Source of the DNA: an uncultured Vampirovibrio sp.
GTDB lineage: Bacteria > Cyanobacteriota > Vampirovibrionia > Gastranaerophilales > Gastranaerophilaceae
DNA: 64,000 bases
Assembly: GCA_910577395.1 (NCBI GenBank)
Contig: CAJTLG010000006.1
Span: forward strand, 88,950-152,949
Reading direction: 5' to 3'
The position numbers were made by a program, and so were the translations under genes. The notes under the pieces were generated by a model. It had not been told where the DNA came from and ran no database searches. It worked only from the letters and a program-made list of their open reading frames with translations. Shown here in pieces: positions 1-7,917 of the stretch; the stretch's first letter is position 1; every line of letters begins with the position of its first letter.

Positions 1-811
1 TGGCAGAGGCGGAAATACTATATCAAAGAATAATACTCTTGTATTAGGAGGATTAGGAGGAGGAGCGCAATCAAACGGAGTTGATACTCTATCTTCTAAC
101 TACGGAGCCGGAGGAGGCGGAGGCGGAGGTGTAGTTAATGAAGGAGGAACACCCGGCCATGGAGGCAAAGGTGCTAACGGATATATATACATTGAATGGG
201 GAAGTACAAACGGGGGTGGCGGAGCCAGTGGTCAGGTTGTAGAAAAGAAAGCCGTATGGGTAACACCCGGTACCAAAATAAAAATAAATGTGGGTAAGGG
301 TGGAGAAGGTAAGGATATACTTAGTGAATTAAATGGTGTATCCGGACAATTCGGACAAAAAGGAAGTAGCGGAGGAAATACTATAGTTACTATACCTAAT
401 GAAGAAATAATAACAGCTCTTGGGGGAGAAGGAGGATACCCGGGGGGAAGTAACCATGGAATAGGAGGGAATGGTGGAGATGAAGCTAATGAAAGTATTG
501 GGGGTAATAAGAATAATATGATAACAGAGAATTCTATACCCGGGTATAACGGTAATGATGATTTTGGAGGAAATGGCGGATACATTATGAAAGAGATATG
601 TCCTTTATTATACGAACTTAACAAAGCAAGTTACGGAGGATGTGGCGGAAGTAATCCAAGTACTAACGGATGTTATCCAAGCACAGGCCCTATGGGAAGT
701 AAAGGATACGGTATAGGAGCAGGGGGCGGAGGAGGAAGTGTTAAAGATAACCAAGCTCACGTTGGAGGCAATGGCAGTAATGGGGGTGTAATTATTGAGT
801 GGAGTAACTAA
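1..811 (+). CDS. Glycine-rich surface-type protein (3' end only)
   Basis: The reading frame is open from base 2 to the TAA at 809-811, so the 5' end lies outside the window and 269 residues are visible. Composition is dominated by GGxGG runs. Two similar blocks each end in an 'IEW' strand (YIYIEWGS near residue 65, GVIIEWSN at the C terminus), and the second block opens with VWVTPGTKIKINVGKGG. This pattern resembles the glycine-rich domains of bacterial and phage surface or tail-fibre proteins (V-TPG---I-V--GGGG). No catalytic motif is visible. An internal ATG at 290 exists but is not the start. The exact role is unknown; a secreted or surface adhesin-like function is an inference. Confidence 0.75.
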   Translation, partial: GRGGNTISKNNTLVLGGLGGGAQSNGVDTLSSNYGAGGGGGGGVVNEGGTPGHGGKGANGYIYIEWGSTNGGGGASGQVVEKKAVWVTPGTKIKINVGKGGEGKDILSELNGVSGQFGQKGSSGGNTIVTIPNEEIITALGGEGGYPGGSNHGIGGNGGDEANESIGGNKNNMITENSIPGYNGNDDFGGNGGYIMKEICPLLYELNKASYGGCGGSNPSTNGCYPSTGPMGSKGYGIGAGGGGGSVKDNQAHVGGNGSNGGVIIEWSN

Positions 812-930
812 AATGGGGTACGGCCTTCGTCCTGTCCGCCTTGCCCTTCGGCAAGCCGTCACGGACTCGCACACCTCAGGCTCATTCGGCCTCACAAAGC
901 CCATCGGGCTAATGTTCGACTCTCACTAAG
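812..930. other. GC-rich spacer with hairpin
   Basis: This stretch between the glycine-rich gene and the terminator is much richer in GC than its surroundings. It holds a perfect hairpin CTTGCC-CTTC-GGCAAG (840-855), flanked by a GTCCG/CGGAC pair (834-838, 862-866). The minus-strand frame across it (608-904) has an arginine-rich translation typical of a shadow. It may be part of the repeat family that continues at 933-987. Confidence 0.4.
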
Positions 931-932
931 AT

Positions 933-987
933 TTTAGATAAACAACTTATTTTGGGCGCGTATTGTAACCTTCGCGCCCTTTTTTTA
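933..987 (+). terminator. Rho-independent terminator belonging to a repeated element
   Basis: The stem GGGCGCG (954-960) pairs with CGCGCCC (973-979) around a 12-nt loop, TATTGTAACCTT, followed by seven T (980-986). It terminates the glycine-rich gene. Both the loop and the upstream block TTTAGATAAACAACTT recur in inverted orientation at 63945-63997, so this is more than a chance terminator: stem, loop and 5' flank are all conserved between the two copies. Confidence 0.8.
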
Positions 988-1012
988 GCTGTAGGGCAGG
1001 GTTAAATTTACA

Positions 1013-1021
1013 TGCTAAAAT
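1013..1021 (+). promoter_or_regulatory. Extended -10 promoter of uvrB
   Basis: TGCTAAAAT is an extended -10 element (TGn plus TAAAAT at 1016-1021). Only six bases separate it from the ATG at 1028 and there is no Shine-Dalgarno sequence, so transcription would start at or next to the start codon. No good -35 box is visible. Confidence 0.45.
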
Positions 1022-1027
1022 GTTACT

Positions 1028-3013
1028 ATGATTGAAAAAAAATTTGAAATAGTTTCTGATTATAAACCGCAGGGCGACCAGCCAAAGGCAATAGAAACCC
1101 TTGCACAGGGTATAAATGACGGTATGGCAACCCAGACCTTGCTTGGGGTAACAGGTTCAGGAAAAACTTTTACAATTGCAAATGTCATTGAAAAGGTGCA
1201 AAAGCCAACCCTTATAATTGCACACAACAAAACCCTTGCAGCACAGCTGTATAATGAATTTAAAGAGCTTTTCCCGAATAACGCCGTTGAATATTTTATA
1301 AGCTATTATGATTACTATCAACCGGAGGCCTACATCCCGCGCACGGATACATATATTGAAAAATCCGCCTCTATTAATGATGAAATTGACCGCCTGCGCC
1401 ATAATACCACACGCAGCCTGTATGAAAGAAAAGATGTAATCATAGTGGCATCTGTCAGCTGTATATACGGTTTAGGGCTTCCGGAAAATTATTTTAGGGG
1501 CTCCATAAACCTTTCTGTTGGTGAAGAAATTGACAGACAGGCGCTTTTAGAACATTTAGTGTTAACACGGTATGAAAGAAACGATGTAGAACTAAAGCGT
1601 GCAACCTTCCGCGCAAGAGGCGATATTGTTGAGATTATGCCAAGTTATGAAAAAATCATAACGCGGATTTATTTCTTTGGGGATGAGATTGAAAAAATTT
1701 CAAAAATTGACCCTGTAACGGGCGAAATACTTGAAAATGTGCCCGAAACCGTAATATATCCTGCTGTGCATTATCTTGCAGATGATGATGACCTTGAAGG
1801 CTCCTTAGAGCAAATCCGCCGGGAACTTCGTGCCCGCCTGAATGAACTGTATGCACAAAACAAGCTAGTAGAGGCCCAAAGGCTTGAACAGCGGGTGAAT
1901 TATGACATTGAAATGATAAAAGAAATGGGGTACTGTTCGGGTATTGAAAATTATTCCCGTATCCTTGAGCGCCGCGCCCCGGGCACCCCGCCCGCTACCC
2001 TTTTAGACTATTTTCAGGGGGATTATCTTGTGGTGGTGGATGAATCACACGTAACTCTGCCACAGCTAAGAGGTATGTATTTTGGCGACCGTTCAAGAAA
2101 AGAAACCCTTGTAGAGTACGGTTTCAGGCTGCCTTGCGCCAAAGATAACCGCCCGCTTACATTTGATGAATTCTGGGAAAAAATCGGCCAAAAGATTTTT
2201 ATTTCAGCCACCCCTGCTGATTTTGAAAAGGAAGAATCATCACAAATTGTAGAACAAATCATCCGCCCGACAGGGCTTTTAGACCCTGAAATTGACGTAC
2301 GCCCTACAGAAGGCCAAGTAAAGGATTTAATAGAAGAAATCAAAAAGACTTCTGATAAAAAGGAACGTGTTTTAGTTACCACGCTGACTAAAAAAATGGC
2401 GGAAGAGCTGACTGAATATATGACAGGGCAGGGAATACGCGTAAGATACCTGCATAGCGGGGTGCAATCACTTGAAAGGGTGGAAATCTTAAGGGATTTA
2501 AGACTCGGAGAATTTGATGTACTTGTAGGCGTAAACCTTTTGAGAGAGGGGCTTGATATTCCTGAAGTATCCCTTGTTGCAATTATGGATGCGGACAAAG
2601 AAGGGTTTTTAAGGTGTGAAACATCTTTAATCCAGACCATTGGCCGCAGCGCAAGAAATTCTGCAGGCAGGGTTATTATGTATGCCGATAAAATGACAGA
2701 TTCAATGAAGGTGGCAATCGATGAAACCCAAAGGCGCCGCGAACTTCAGATGAAATTTAACAAAGAGCACAATATAACACCAAAAACTATCAAAAAATCA
2801 ATTGAAAACAACCTTTTATCGCTCGTGCAAAGCTATAGAAGTATTGAAGATATTGTGGCAGACCAGATGTGTGAATTAAATATTGAAAAAAAAGACCTGC
2901 CAAAACTTTTAAACCAGCTTGAAAAAGATATGCACAAAGCTGCTAAAATCCTTGATTTTGAACGCGCCGCAGAATTAAGAGACCAGATAAAGAAATTAAG
3001 AGAGATGGTGTAA
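1028..3013 (+). CDS. uvrB: Excinuclease ABC subunit B (UvrB)
   Basis: UvrB is the damage-verifying helicase-like subunit of nucleotide excision repair; it is loaded by UvrA and recruits UvrC. The 661 residues match the usual family length. Visible are Walker A GVTGSGKT (40-47), the damage-probing beta-hairpin YYDYYQPEAY (93-102), the VVVDESH Walker B region (about 335), helicase motifs V/VI near VGVNLLREGLDIP and QTIGRSARN, and the C-terminal UVR motif (LLNQLEKDMHKAAK...) that binds UvrC. The ATG at 1028 has no Shine-Dalgarno sequence but sits six bases after an extended -10 element, suggesting a leaderless message. It is a single gene; its neighbour downstream is unrelated. Confidence 0.98.
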   Translation: MIEKKFEIVSDYKPQGDQPKAIETLAQGINDGMATQTLLGVTGSGKTFTIANVIEKVQKPTLIIAHNKTLAAQLYNEFKELFPNNAVEYFISYYDYYQPEAYIPRTDTYIEKSASINDEIDRLRHNTTRSLYERKDVIIVASVSCIYGLGLPENYFRGSINLSVGEEIDRQALLEHLVLTRYERNDVELKRATFRARGDIVEIMPSYEKIITRIYFFGDEIEKISKIDPVTGEILENVPETVIYPAVHYLADDDDLEGSLEQIRRELRARLNELYAQNKLVEAQRLEQRVNYDIEMIKEMGYCSGIENYSRILERRAPGTPPATLLDYFQGDYLVVVDESHVTLPQLRGMYFGDRSRKETLVEYGFRLPCAKDNRPLTFDEFWEKIGQKIFISATPADFEKEESSQIVEQIIRPTGLLDPEIDVRPTEGQVKDLIEEIKKTSDKKERVLVTTLTKKMAEELTEYMTGQGIRVRYLHSGVQSLERVEILRDLRLGEFDVLVGVNLLREGLDIPEVSLVAIMDADKEGFLRCETSLIQTIGRSARNSAGRVIMYADKMTDSMKVAIDETQRRRELQMKFNKEHNITPKTIKKSIENNLLSLVQSYRSIEDIVADQMCELNIEKKDLPKLLNQLEKDMHKAAKILDFERAAELRDQIKKLREMV

Positions 3014-3148
3014 AACATAAAAACTGCATCTACGCTGCTTTTTAATCAGTGTCTGACAAACGGCGAAATTGATGATGAGACATTGTTCCTTGCAATGTCT
3101 CTCAAGAAAATAGTTGAAGAATGCGAAAATAAAATGTATAAAATTTAA
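3014..3148 (+). pseudogene. Open frame after uvrB stop, possible gene remnant
   Basis: Directly after the uvrB stop codon the same frame stays open for 44 codons to TAA at 3146-3148. The translation is protein-like (LLFNQCLTNGEIDDETLFLA, then SLKKIVEECENK), amphipathic and charged rather than low-complexity, but it has no ATG or Shine-Dalgarno near its start. It could be the tail of a decayed gene. The first in-frame ATG, at about 3089, would leave fewer than 20 codons. I do not recognise the family. Confidence 0.25.
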
Positions 3149-3191
3149 ATTTTTAAAGCAAAAAAATATTCACAGATGTTTTAAATATTAT

Positions 3192-4028
3192 ATGATTACA
3201 GTTACAAATAAAACAAGTACAGCACAATTACCCAAACCAAATAATGCACAATATCAACCGACCCCGCTTAGCGCAATCAATACAACAAGCATAAAGCAAG
3301 ATGATACTTTTGGTTTTACAATCAGGCAATCTGATAAGCTTAATAACCTTAAGGCGCTATATTCAATGTTTGTTAATTTGACACCTCAAAATGTAAAAGA
3401 TATGAAGAATAAGACAAACAAAGAGGCGGCAAAATACTGTTACGATTTAATATGCAAATCTATGAAAATACCAAATGAAATTGCCCCTGAATTTATAATA
3501 AAAACCACAAATAAAGAAGCGCCCGGATTATGCGGGCTATATACTTATATGACAAATGAATTAAGTTATTTTAGTGAATCTGCCGGCAATACAAAACTTG
3601 GGAAATGGTGGACTTTCGGGCTTATAAGACATGAAATGGAACATTTTAGACAAAATATAGATATATTAAGAAGTAAAGAACTTAGCGAAAAATTGTTTGA
3701 ATATTATGATAAAACACTTGAAGATGTCGGAGCTGCCTATAAATTCAGCAAACAAGAAATACAAGATGAAAAAGCGGAATTTAGGAATATACAAAAAAGT
3801 TTTCAATCCAAAATACTAAAATATTATCCGCCAATTCAAGCAGGCACCAAAGAATATAAACATGCAGAAAAAATGCTTAATAATCGCATGAATTACACCC
3901 TTGGCACAAAAGGAATATCAGATAAATTAAAGTATTTTATCCAGCCAAGCGAATTTGAAGCCTGCAGGGTGCAGGGGTTTAACTGGATAAATTACTTATC
4001 AAAACGTATTAAAAGCATATTTATCTGA
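3192..4028 (+). CDS. Putative zinc metallopeptidase-like protein (HExxH)
   Basis: A 278-residue protein of unknown family. The key feature is HEMEH at residues 147-151 in the context WWTFGLIRHEMEHFRQ, the HExxH zinc site of zincins. Near the C terminus, QPSEFEACRVQGF supplies a glutamate in an E-x-x-A-x-R type helix, a plausible third ligand. The first ~45 residues are Asn/Thr/Pro-rich and disordered-looking, as in several other hypothetical proteins here. No signal peptide or membrane segment is evident. A TTG at 3114 would add 26 basic residues; the ATG at 3192 gives the more natural N terminus, although no clear Shine-Dalgarno precedes it. Substrate unknown. Confidence 0.6.
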   Translation: MITVTNKTSTAQLPKPNNAQYQPTPLSAINTTSIKQDDTFGFTIRQSDKLNNLKALYSMFVNLTPQNVKDMKNKTNKEAAKYCYDLICKSMKIPNEIAPEFIIKTTNKEAPGLCGLYTYMTNELSYFSESAGNTKLGKWWTFGLIRHEMEHFRQNIDILRSKELSEKLFEYYDKTLEDVGAAYKFSKQEIQDEKAEFRNIQKSFQSKILKYYPPIQAGTKEYKHAEKMLNNRMNYTLGTKGISDKLKYFIQPSEFEACRVQGFNWINYLSKRIKSIFI

Positions 4029-4053
4029 TATTTGCTGATGTAATACCAAAACT

Positions 4054-4968
4054 TTACACTAGCGGGGTTTTATCAATAGATTTTAAGACATCATTTAAAA
4101 CGTCAAACAGCTCTGCACGCTCAATTTCCGTTAATTCGACAAGCGGCCTTCTTACATAATTTTCAAACATCTTTAATCTTGATAATACAGCCTTTACAGG
4201 AACAGGATTTGGTGCCATAAATAATTTTTTAAACAGCGGGTATAATTTTTGGTGCATATTCCTTGCTGCTTTTACCTGCCCTGATTTGAAATTGTGAATT
4301 AAGGATTTAATTTCATCCCCCACAACATGAGATGCCACAGAAATTACCCCATGTGCCCCAAGTGAAAGCATTGGAAGCGTAAGACTGTCATCTCCGCAAT
4401 AAATTGCAAAATCATCAGGGCACTGTGCCTTTAATTCCGTTATCACATCCATATCGGGGAAACTTTGCTTTAGGGCGACAATATTAGGATACTCTTTTGC
4501 AAGGAATGCAACTGTTGAAGGCTGCATATTTACACCTGTACGCCCAGGAATATTGTATAGGATAATAGGAATATCTACACTTTTAGCAATCGCCCCAAAA
4601 TGTTCAATCATCCCTTGCTGATTTGGTTTATTATAATAAGGCACAACAGAAAGTATAGCATCTGCCCCAAGTTCCTGCGCTTTTTTAGATGATTCAATAG
4701 CGGTTCTTGTACAGTTTGAGCCTGCACCCATAATAACCTTAGCAGCCCCCGAAACAACACCTTTAACGGCATATAAAAGTTCGTACTCTTCGCTGTGGGT
4801 TAATGTGGGGCTTTCCCCCGTGGTGCCTGCAACCAATATAGTGTCAGAGCCTGTATTTATAAGATGTTTTGCAAGCTTTTCAACCGCAGGAAAATCTATC
4901 TCTCTTTTTTCGTTAAACGGTGTCACCATTGCGGTTATTACTTCACCTGCATCATATCTTAATGTCAT
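4054..4968 (-). CDS. dapA: 4-hydroxy-tetrahydrodipicolinate synthase (DapA)
   Basis: DapA condenses pyruvate with aspartate semialdehyde, the committed step of lysine and diaminopimelate synthesis. The protein has 304 residues. It shows the pyruvate-binding GTTGES loop (48-53), the catalytic tyrosine region PYYNKP (110-115), YNIPGRTGVN with the substrate-binding arginine (about 143) and the Schiff-base lysine in VALKQS (K167). A Shine-Dalgarno AAGGAG lies upstream of the ATG. It is the last gene of the minus-strand set dapB-asd-dapA. The gap between asd and dapA carries a three-copy 23-bp repeat derived from the asd 3' end. Confidence 0.97.
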   Translation of the reverse strand: MTLRYDAGEVITAMVTPFNEKREIDFPAVEKLAKHLINTGSDTILVAGTTGESPTLTHSEEYELLYAVKGVVSGAAKVIMGAGSNCTRTAIESSKKAQELGADAILSVVPYYNKPNQQGMIEHFGAIAKSVDIPIILYNIPGRTGVNMQPSTVAFLAKEYPNIVALKQSFPDMDVITELKAQCPDDFAIYCGDDSLTLPMLSLGAHGVISVASHVVGDEIKSLIHNFKSGQVKAARNMHQKLYPLFKKLFMAPNPVPVKAVLSRLKMFENYVRRPLVELTEIERAELFDVLNDVLKSIDKTPLV

Positions 4969-4997
4969 ACCTTTTAATCTCCTTCAAGCTATTTTGA

Positions 4998-5066
4998 TTT
5001 ACTTATATACGGCCGCGCCCTTTATTTGTTTACGGTTGCGCCCATTTATTTATTTACGGCTGTGCC
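4998..5066 (-). repeat. Three tandem 23-bp copies of the asd 3' end
   Basis: Copies lie at 5044-5066 (containing the real asd stop), 5021-5043 and 4998-5020. Read on the minus strand, each encodes the same tail followed by a stop: GTAVNK*, GATVNK* and GAAVYK*. As 23 is not a multiple of three, each later copy is in a new frame and is not translated as part of asd. All three contain a CCGTA core followed by an A-rich run. Confidence 0.75.
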
Positions 5067-6077
5067 GTAAAGGCCCATTTTTACAACAGATTCCGCAATG
5101 CGCACTGTATTAAGTGCAGCACCTATTCTTAAATTATCCGCCACACAGAATAAATCAATCGCATTATCAAAAGCAATAGATTTTCTTATCCTGCCCACAT
5201 AAACAGGGTCTTTGCCGGCACAATCTTTTGGGGTTGGGTAAACGTAGTTATCAATATCATCAACCACTTCTACACCCCATGCGTTTGATAAAATTTCGCG
5301 TGCTTTATTTGCATCCATAGGTTTTTCAAATTCAATAGTAACAGCCTCACTGTGGCCTCTGTATACAGGTACACGCACAGCGGTACAAGATATGGGCACA
5401 CTTTCTGAAAGGTGAAGGATTTTCCTTGTTTCGTTTGTCACCTTCATCTCTTCTTTTGTATAGCCGTTTTCAGTAAATGAATCAATCTGCGGAATAAGGT
5501 TAAAACCTATTTCATATTTAAACACCTTGTTTTCATAGGGCATTCCAACTAAATTAACCTTTGAATTATCAGTTAATTCATTCATAGCAGCCAATCCGGC
5601 ACCTGAAACAGCCTGATAGGTAGAAACTATAAGCCTTTTAATATTTGCATAGTCATGCAGTGGTTTTAAAACAAGCATTAATTGGGATGTTGAACAATTC
5701 GGATTAGCAACAATTCCCTTGTGCATTTTTAAATCTTCATCATTAACACCTGCAATCACAAGCGGTACATCCTTTTCCATTCTGAATGCACTTGAATTAT
5801 CTATATATACAGCCCCTCTTTTTGCAGCCTCTTTTGCAAGAGCAAGGCTTGTAGAGCCGCCGGCAGAGGCCAACACTATATCAACCCCCTCAAAAGCATC
5901 GGGCGTTGCTTTAATTACTGTGTGTTCTTTGCCTGCAAAATCAAGCTTTGAGCCTGCGGAACGGGCTGATGCCAGCATTTTAATTGAGTTAAATTCAAAT
6001 TTTTTTTCTTCCAAAATACTTAGTATTTCTCTTCCGACAACCCCTGTCGCCCCAAGAACAGCTATATTCGGTTTCAT
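5046..6077 (-). CDS. asd: Aspartate-semialdehyde dehydrogenase (Asd)
   Basis: Asd reduces aspartyl phosphate to aspartate semialdehyde with NADPH, the branch point to lysine, methionine and threonine. The 343 residues show the Rossmann motif GATGVVG (9-15), the catalytic cysteine in NPNCST (C128), the substrate loop near MPYENKVFKYEIGFNLIPQ and the RVPVYRGHSE region with the active-site histidine. The start ATG overlaps the dapB stop by four bases (ATGA), indicating translational coupling. Its 3' end is triplicated just past the stop codon. Confidence 0.97.
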   Translation of the reverse strand: MKPNIAVLGATGVVGREILSILEEKKFEFNSIKMLASARSAGSKLDFAGKEHTVIKATPDAFEGVDIVLASAGGSTSLALAKEAAKRGAVYIDNSSAFRMEKDVPLVIAGVNDEDLKMHKGIVANPNCSTSQLMLVLKPLHDYANIKRLIVSTYQAVSGAGLAAMNELTDNSKVNLVGMPYENKVFKYEIGFNLIPQIDSFTENGYTKEEMKVTNETRKILHLSESVPISCTAVRVPVYRGHSEAVTIEFEKPMDANKAREILSNAWGVEVVDDIDNYVYPTPKDCAGKDPVYVGRIRKSIAFDNAIDLFCVADNLRIGAALNTVRIAESVVKMGLYGTAVNK

Positions 6078-6868
6078 AATATATTCTCCAATCCGTATAT
6101 AAATTCATTATTTTCAAAAACATGTTTAATTGCAAGCTCAACCCCTGACATATAACATTCACGGTTTATTGAATCATGCCTGATAGTAAGCGTTTGCCCC
6201 ACTGCCCCAAGAATAACTTCCTGGCTTGCAACAAACCCGGGCATTCTAACCGAATGTATATGTATATTGCCCCCGTTTTCATTAAAGGTACCGCCTCTTG
6301 AACCTTTTATAAGTTCTGTATCCGGTACATTACCTTTGGCTAAGTCAGAATTTACCTCAGCCATCATTTGTGCCGTTTTAACGGCAGTGCCGGAAGGTGC
6401 ATCCTTCTTTTGGTTATGGTGAAATTCAATAATCTCTGCGTTATCAAAATATTTTGCAGCCATTTTTGAAAACATCATCATTAAAACCGCACCAATAGTA
6501 AAATTCGGCGCAATAAAGCAGCCTGTATTTTTTTCTTTGGATAGCTTTTTAAGCTCCTCAATCTGCGCACCGTTAAGGCCGGTTGTGCCTATTACAGGCT
6601 TTATGCCTAATTCAAGATATGTTTTTGTATTTTCAAACACCATACTCGGTTGGGTAAAATCAACTACAACATCAGGCTTGCTTATTTCAAGCGCCTTTTT
6701 GATATCGCCCTCAATTACAACATTTTCCCAAATATTTTCACCCACGCCAAATTTATCAACAGCACAAACAAGAACCATTTCTTTTTTTGTTTCACTATTG
6801 TTTATAACTGTTTTAACAACCTCAGTGCCCATTTTTCCTTTGGCACCCACAACTGCAACTTTTATCAA
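6074..6868 (-). CDS. dapB: 4-hydroxy-tetrahydrodipicolinate reductase (DapB)
   Basis: DapB reduces the DapA product in diaminopimelate synthesis using NAD(P)H. The 264 residues carry the nucleotide-binding GAKGKMG (8-14), VVDFTQPS (68-75), GTTGLN (94-99) and the catalytic HHNQKKDAPSGT (150-161) with the family's histidine pair and lysine. The start is TTG (6866-6868), chosen because a GGAG Shine-Dalgarno lies seven bases before it and because translation from it gives the typical MIKVAVVGA N terminus. First gene of dapB-asd-dapA. Confidence 0.97.
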   Translation of the reverse strand: MIKVAVVGAKGKMGTEVVKTVINNSETKKEMVLVCAVDKFGVGENIWENVVIEGDIKKALEISKPDVVVDFTQPSMVFENTKTYLELGIKPVIGTTGLNGAQIEELKKLSKEKNTGCFIAPNFTIGAVLMMMFSKMAAKYFDNAEIIEFHHNQKKDAPSGTAVKTAQMMAEVNSDLAKGNVPDTELIKGSRGGTFNENGGNIHIHSVRMPGFVASQEVILGAVGQTLTIRHDSINRECYMSGVELAIKHVFENNEFIYGLENIL

Positions 6869-6949
6869 TTTAAATCTCCAAAATTGTTAAAATATCCGAC
6901 TGGAATTATTTCACAAAAACACACCAAATACAAGACTGTGCCAATTTTT

Positions 6950-7579
6950 CTAAACAACTTCGCCCTTAACAAGCTTGTCTTTTACTTTATCAAGGCCGGA
7001 TTTTATAATCCTGGAAATTCTTGATGCAGAAATTGAAAATTCTTCAGATAATTCCATTAATTTTTTTTCCTGGAAAAATTTTGCTTCAATCAGCTCTCTT
7101 TCACGTCTCGGCAATTCTTCTATAGCCTTTTTAATGGCAACGGAAATCTGATTAAATTCACAGGTTTCTTCAGGGGTTTTTCTTAAATCTTTAACTTCAA
7201 AAGGCTTTTCGGATTCATACATCTCATCGGTTGAAAGTATGGTCTTATAAATAGCCTCGCGCAATTCATTTTTGTCTGCCTCAAGCGGCTTTTGGGATTT
7301 TACGCCATGCCACCTGTAACGCCTTCTTAGTTCATTTCTTATAGCCCATTTTATAGCAGTTGCAAGATAAGATTCGTTATATTCTTCATTATCGTCATCT
7401 TCATCATGTTTATTGCACAATATATCTACGGTCTGAATGCCGATATTTACAAGTTCGTCAAACTCTATAAGATGCTGAGCCGCTATAGTTTTATATTCAA
7501 CTTTTACTATCTTATTAATTAAATCAAGGTATTTGCGAAGCTTTACGTTCTTTTCAATTTTTTCTCTAAGGTTTTCCAT
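6950..7579 (-). CDS. Small sigma-70 family RNA polymerase sigma factor
   Basis: A 209-residue sigma factor. Residues 35-95 resemble region 2 (FDELVNIGIQTVDIL, then YLATAIKWAIRNELRRRYRW, including the melting/-10 recognition helix). The C-terminal ~60 residues form region 4 with a helix-turn-helix (LPRRERELIEAKFFQEKKLMELSEEFSISASRISRIIKSGL). The acidic link between them (about 100-145) replaces a normal region 3. It is shorter than the principal sigma factor encoded at 31058 and is presumably an alternative sigma. No anti-sigma gene is adjacent. The upstream DNA (7590-7660) contains repeated AAACAT words that could be an operator. Confidence 0.85.
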   Translation of the reverse strand: MENLREKIEKNVKLRKYLDLINKIVKVEYKTIAAQHLIEFDELVNIGIQTVDILCNKHDEDDDNEEYNESYLATAIKWAIRNELRRRYRWHGVKSQKPLEADKNELREAIYKTILSTDEMYESEKPFEVKDLRKTPEETCEFNQISVAIKKAIEELPRRERELIEAKFFQEKKLMELSEEFSISASRISRIIKSGLDKVKDKLVKGEVV

Positions 7580-7594
7580 CTTTATAAAAAATTA

Positions 7595-7650
7595 AGTCAC
7601 AATAAATGTTAGGTAAACATAATAAACATTATTTACATGTTTTTCAACTA
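7595..7650. promoter_or_regulatory. Repeat-rich region upstream of the sigma-factor gene
   Basis: Within this AT-rich stretch, two direct copies of a TAAACATWA-type nonamer abut (taaacataa, taaacatta) and are bounded by GTAAA ... TTTAC arms. It lies in the 5' region of the minus-strand sigma gene and could be an operator or promoter. The reading is weak because of the base composition. Confidence 0.25.
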
Positions 7651-7685
7651 AAAAAAGTTTAATGTAAAGAAAAATAACATTTTAT

Positions 7686-7712
7686 TTGACAACCAGCTTT
7701 GTTTTATATAAT
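7686..7712 (+). promoter_or_regulatory. Promoter of rplJ-rplL
   Basis: TTGACA (7686-7691) is followed by TATAAT (7707-7712) with a 15-bp spacer, or by TAATCT with 17 bp. It is correctly placed upstream of the L10 leader and rplJ. Confidence 0.65.
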
Positions 7713-7721
7713 CTGATTACA

Positions 7722-7800
7722 TTATACACCAATGACAGCCATGGCGGTCTTAATTAAAAGACCTTAAAAAACAAAGCCGGCCCAGGTAGCAAAATTAAAA
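7722..7800 (+). ncRNA. Ribosomal protein L10 leader
   Basis: The untranslated region before rplJ contains the pieces expected of the autoregulatory L10(L12)4-binding leader: an early GACAGCC segment, a hairpin GGTCTTAATTAAAAGACC (7746-7763) and the downstream GCCGGCCCAGGTAGC block. The whole 7580-7917 gap contains no other gene. The assignment rests on position and partial similarity to known L10 leaders; a covariance-model search would settle it. Confidence 0.5.
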
Positions 7801-7917
7801 TAATTGAATATTTGTTATCAGGAATGTTTTGTGCGTTGCGTGTATTAATAATACGGGTACAAAACTTTTTAGTTTATATCCTGTACACAAACCCGATTTG
7901 AAAGGAGAAAGTTACAA

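Noticed and set aside
608..904. Minus-strand open frame with arginine-rich start
   Set aside because: It covers the GC-rich spacer and the glycine-rich gene; the translation has no domain and the spacer looks like repeat DNA.
2023..2640. Minus-strand open frame (205 codons) opposite uvrB
   Set aside because: Serine-rich antisense shadow with no start signal.
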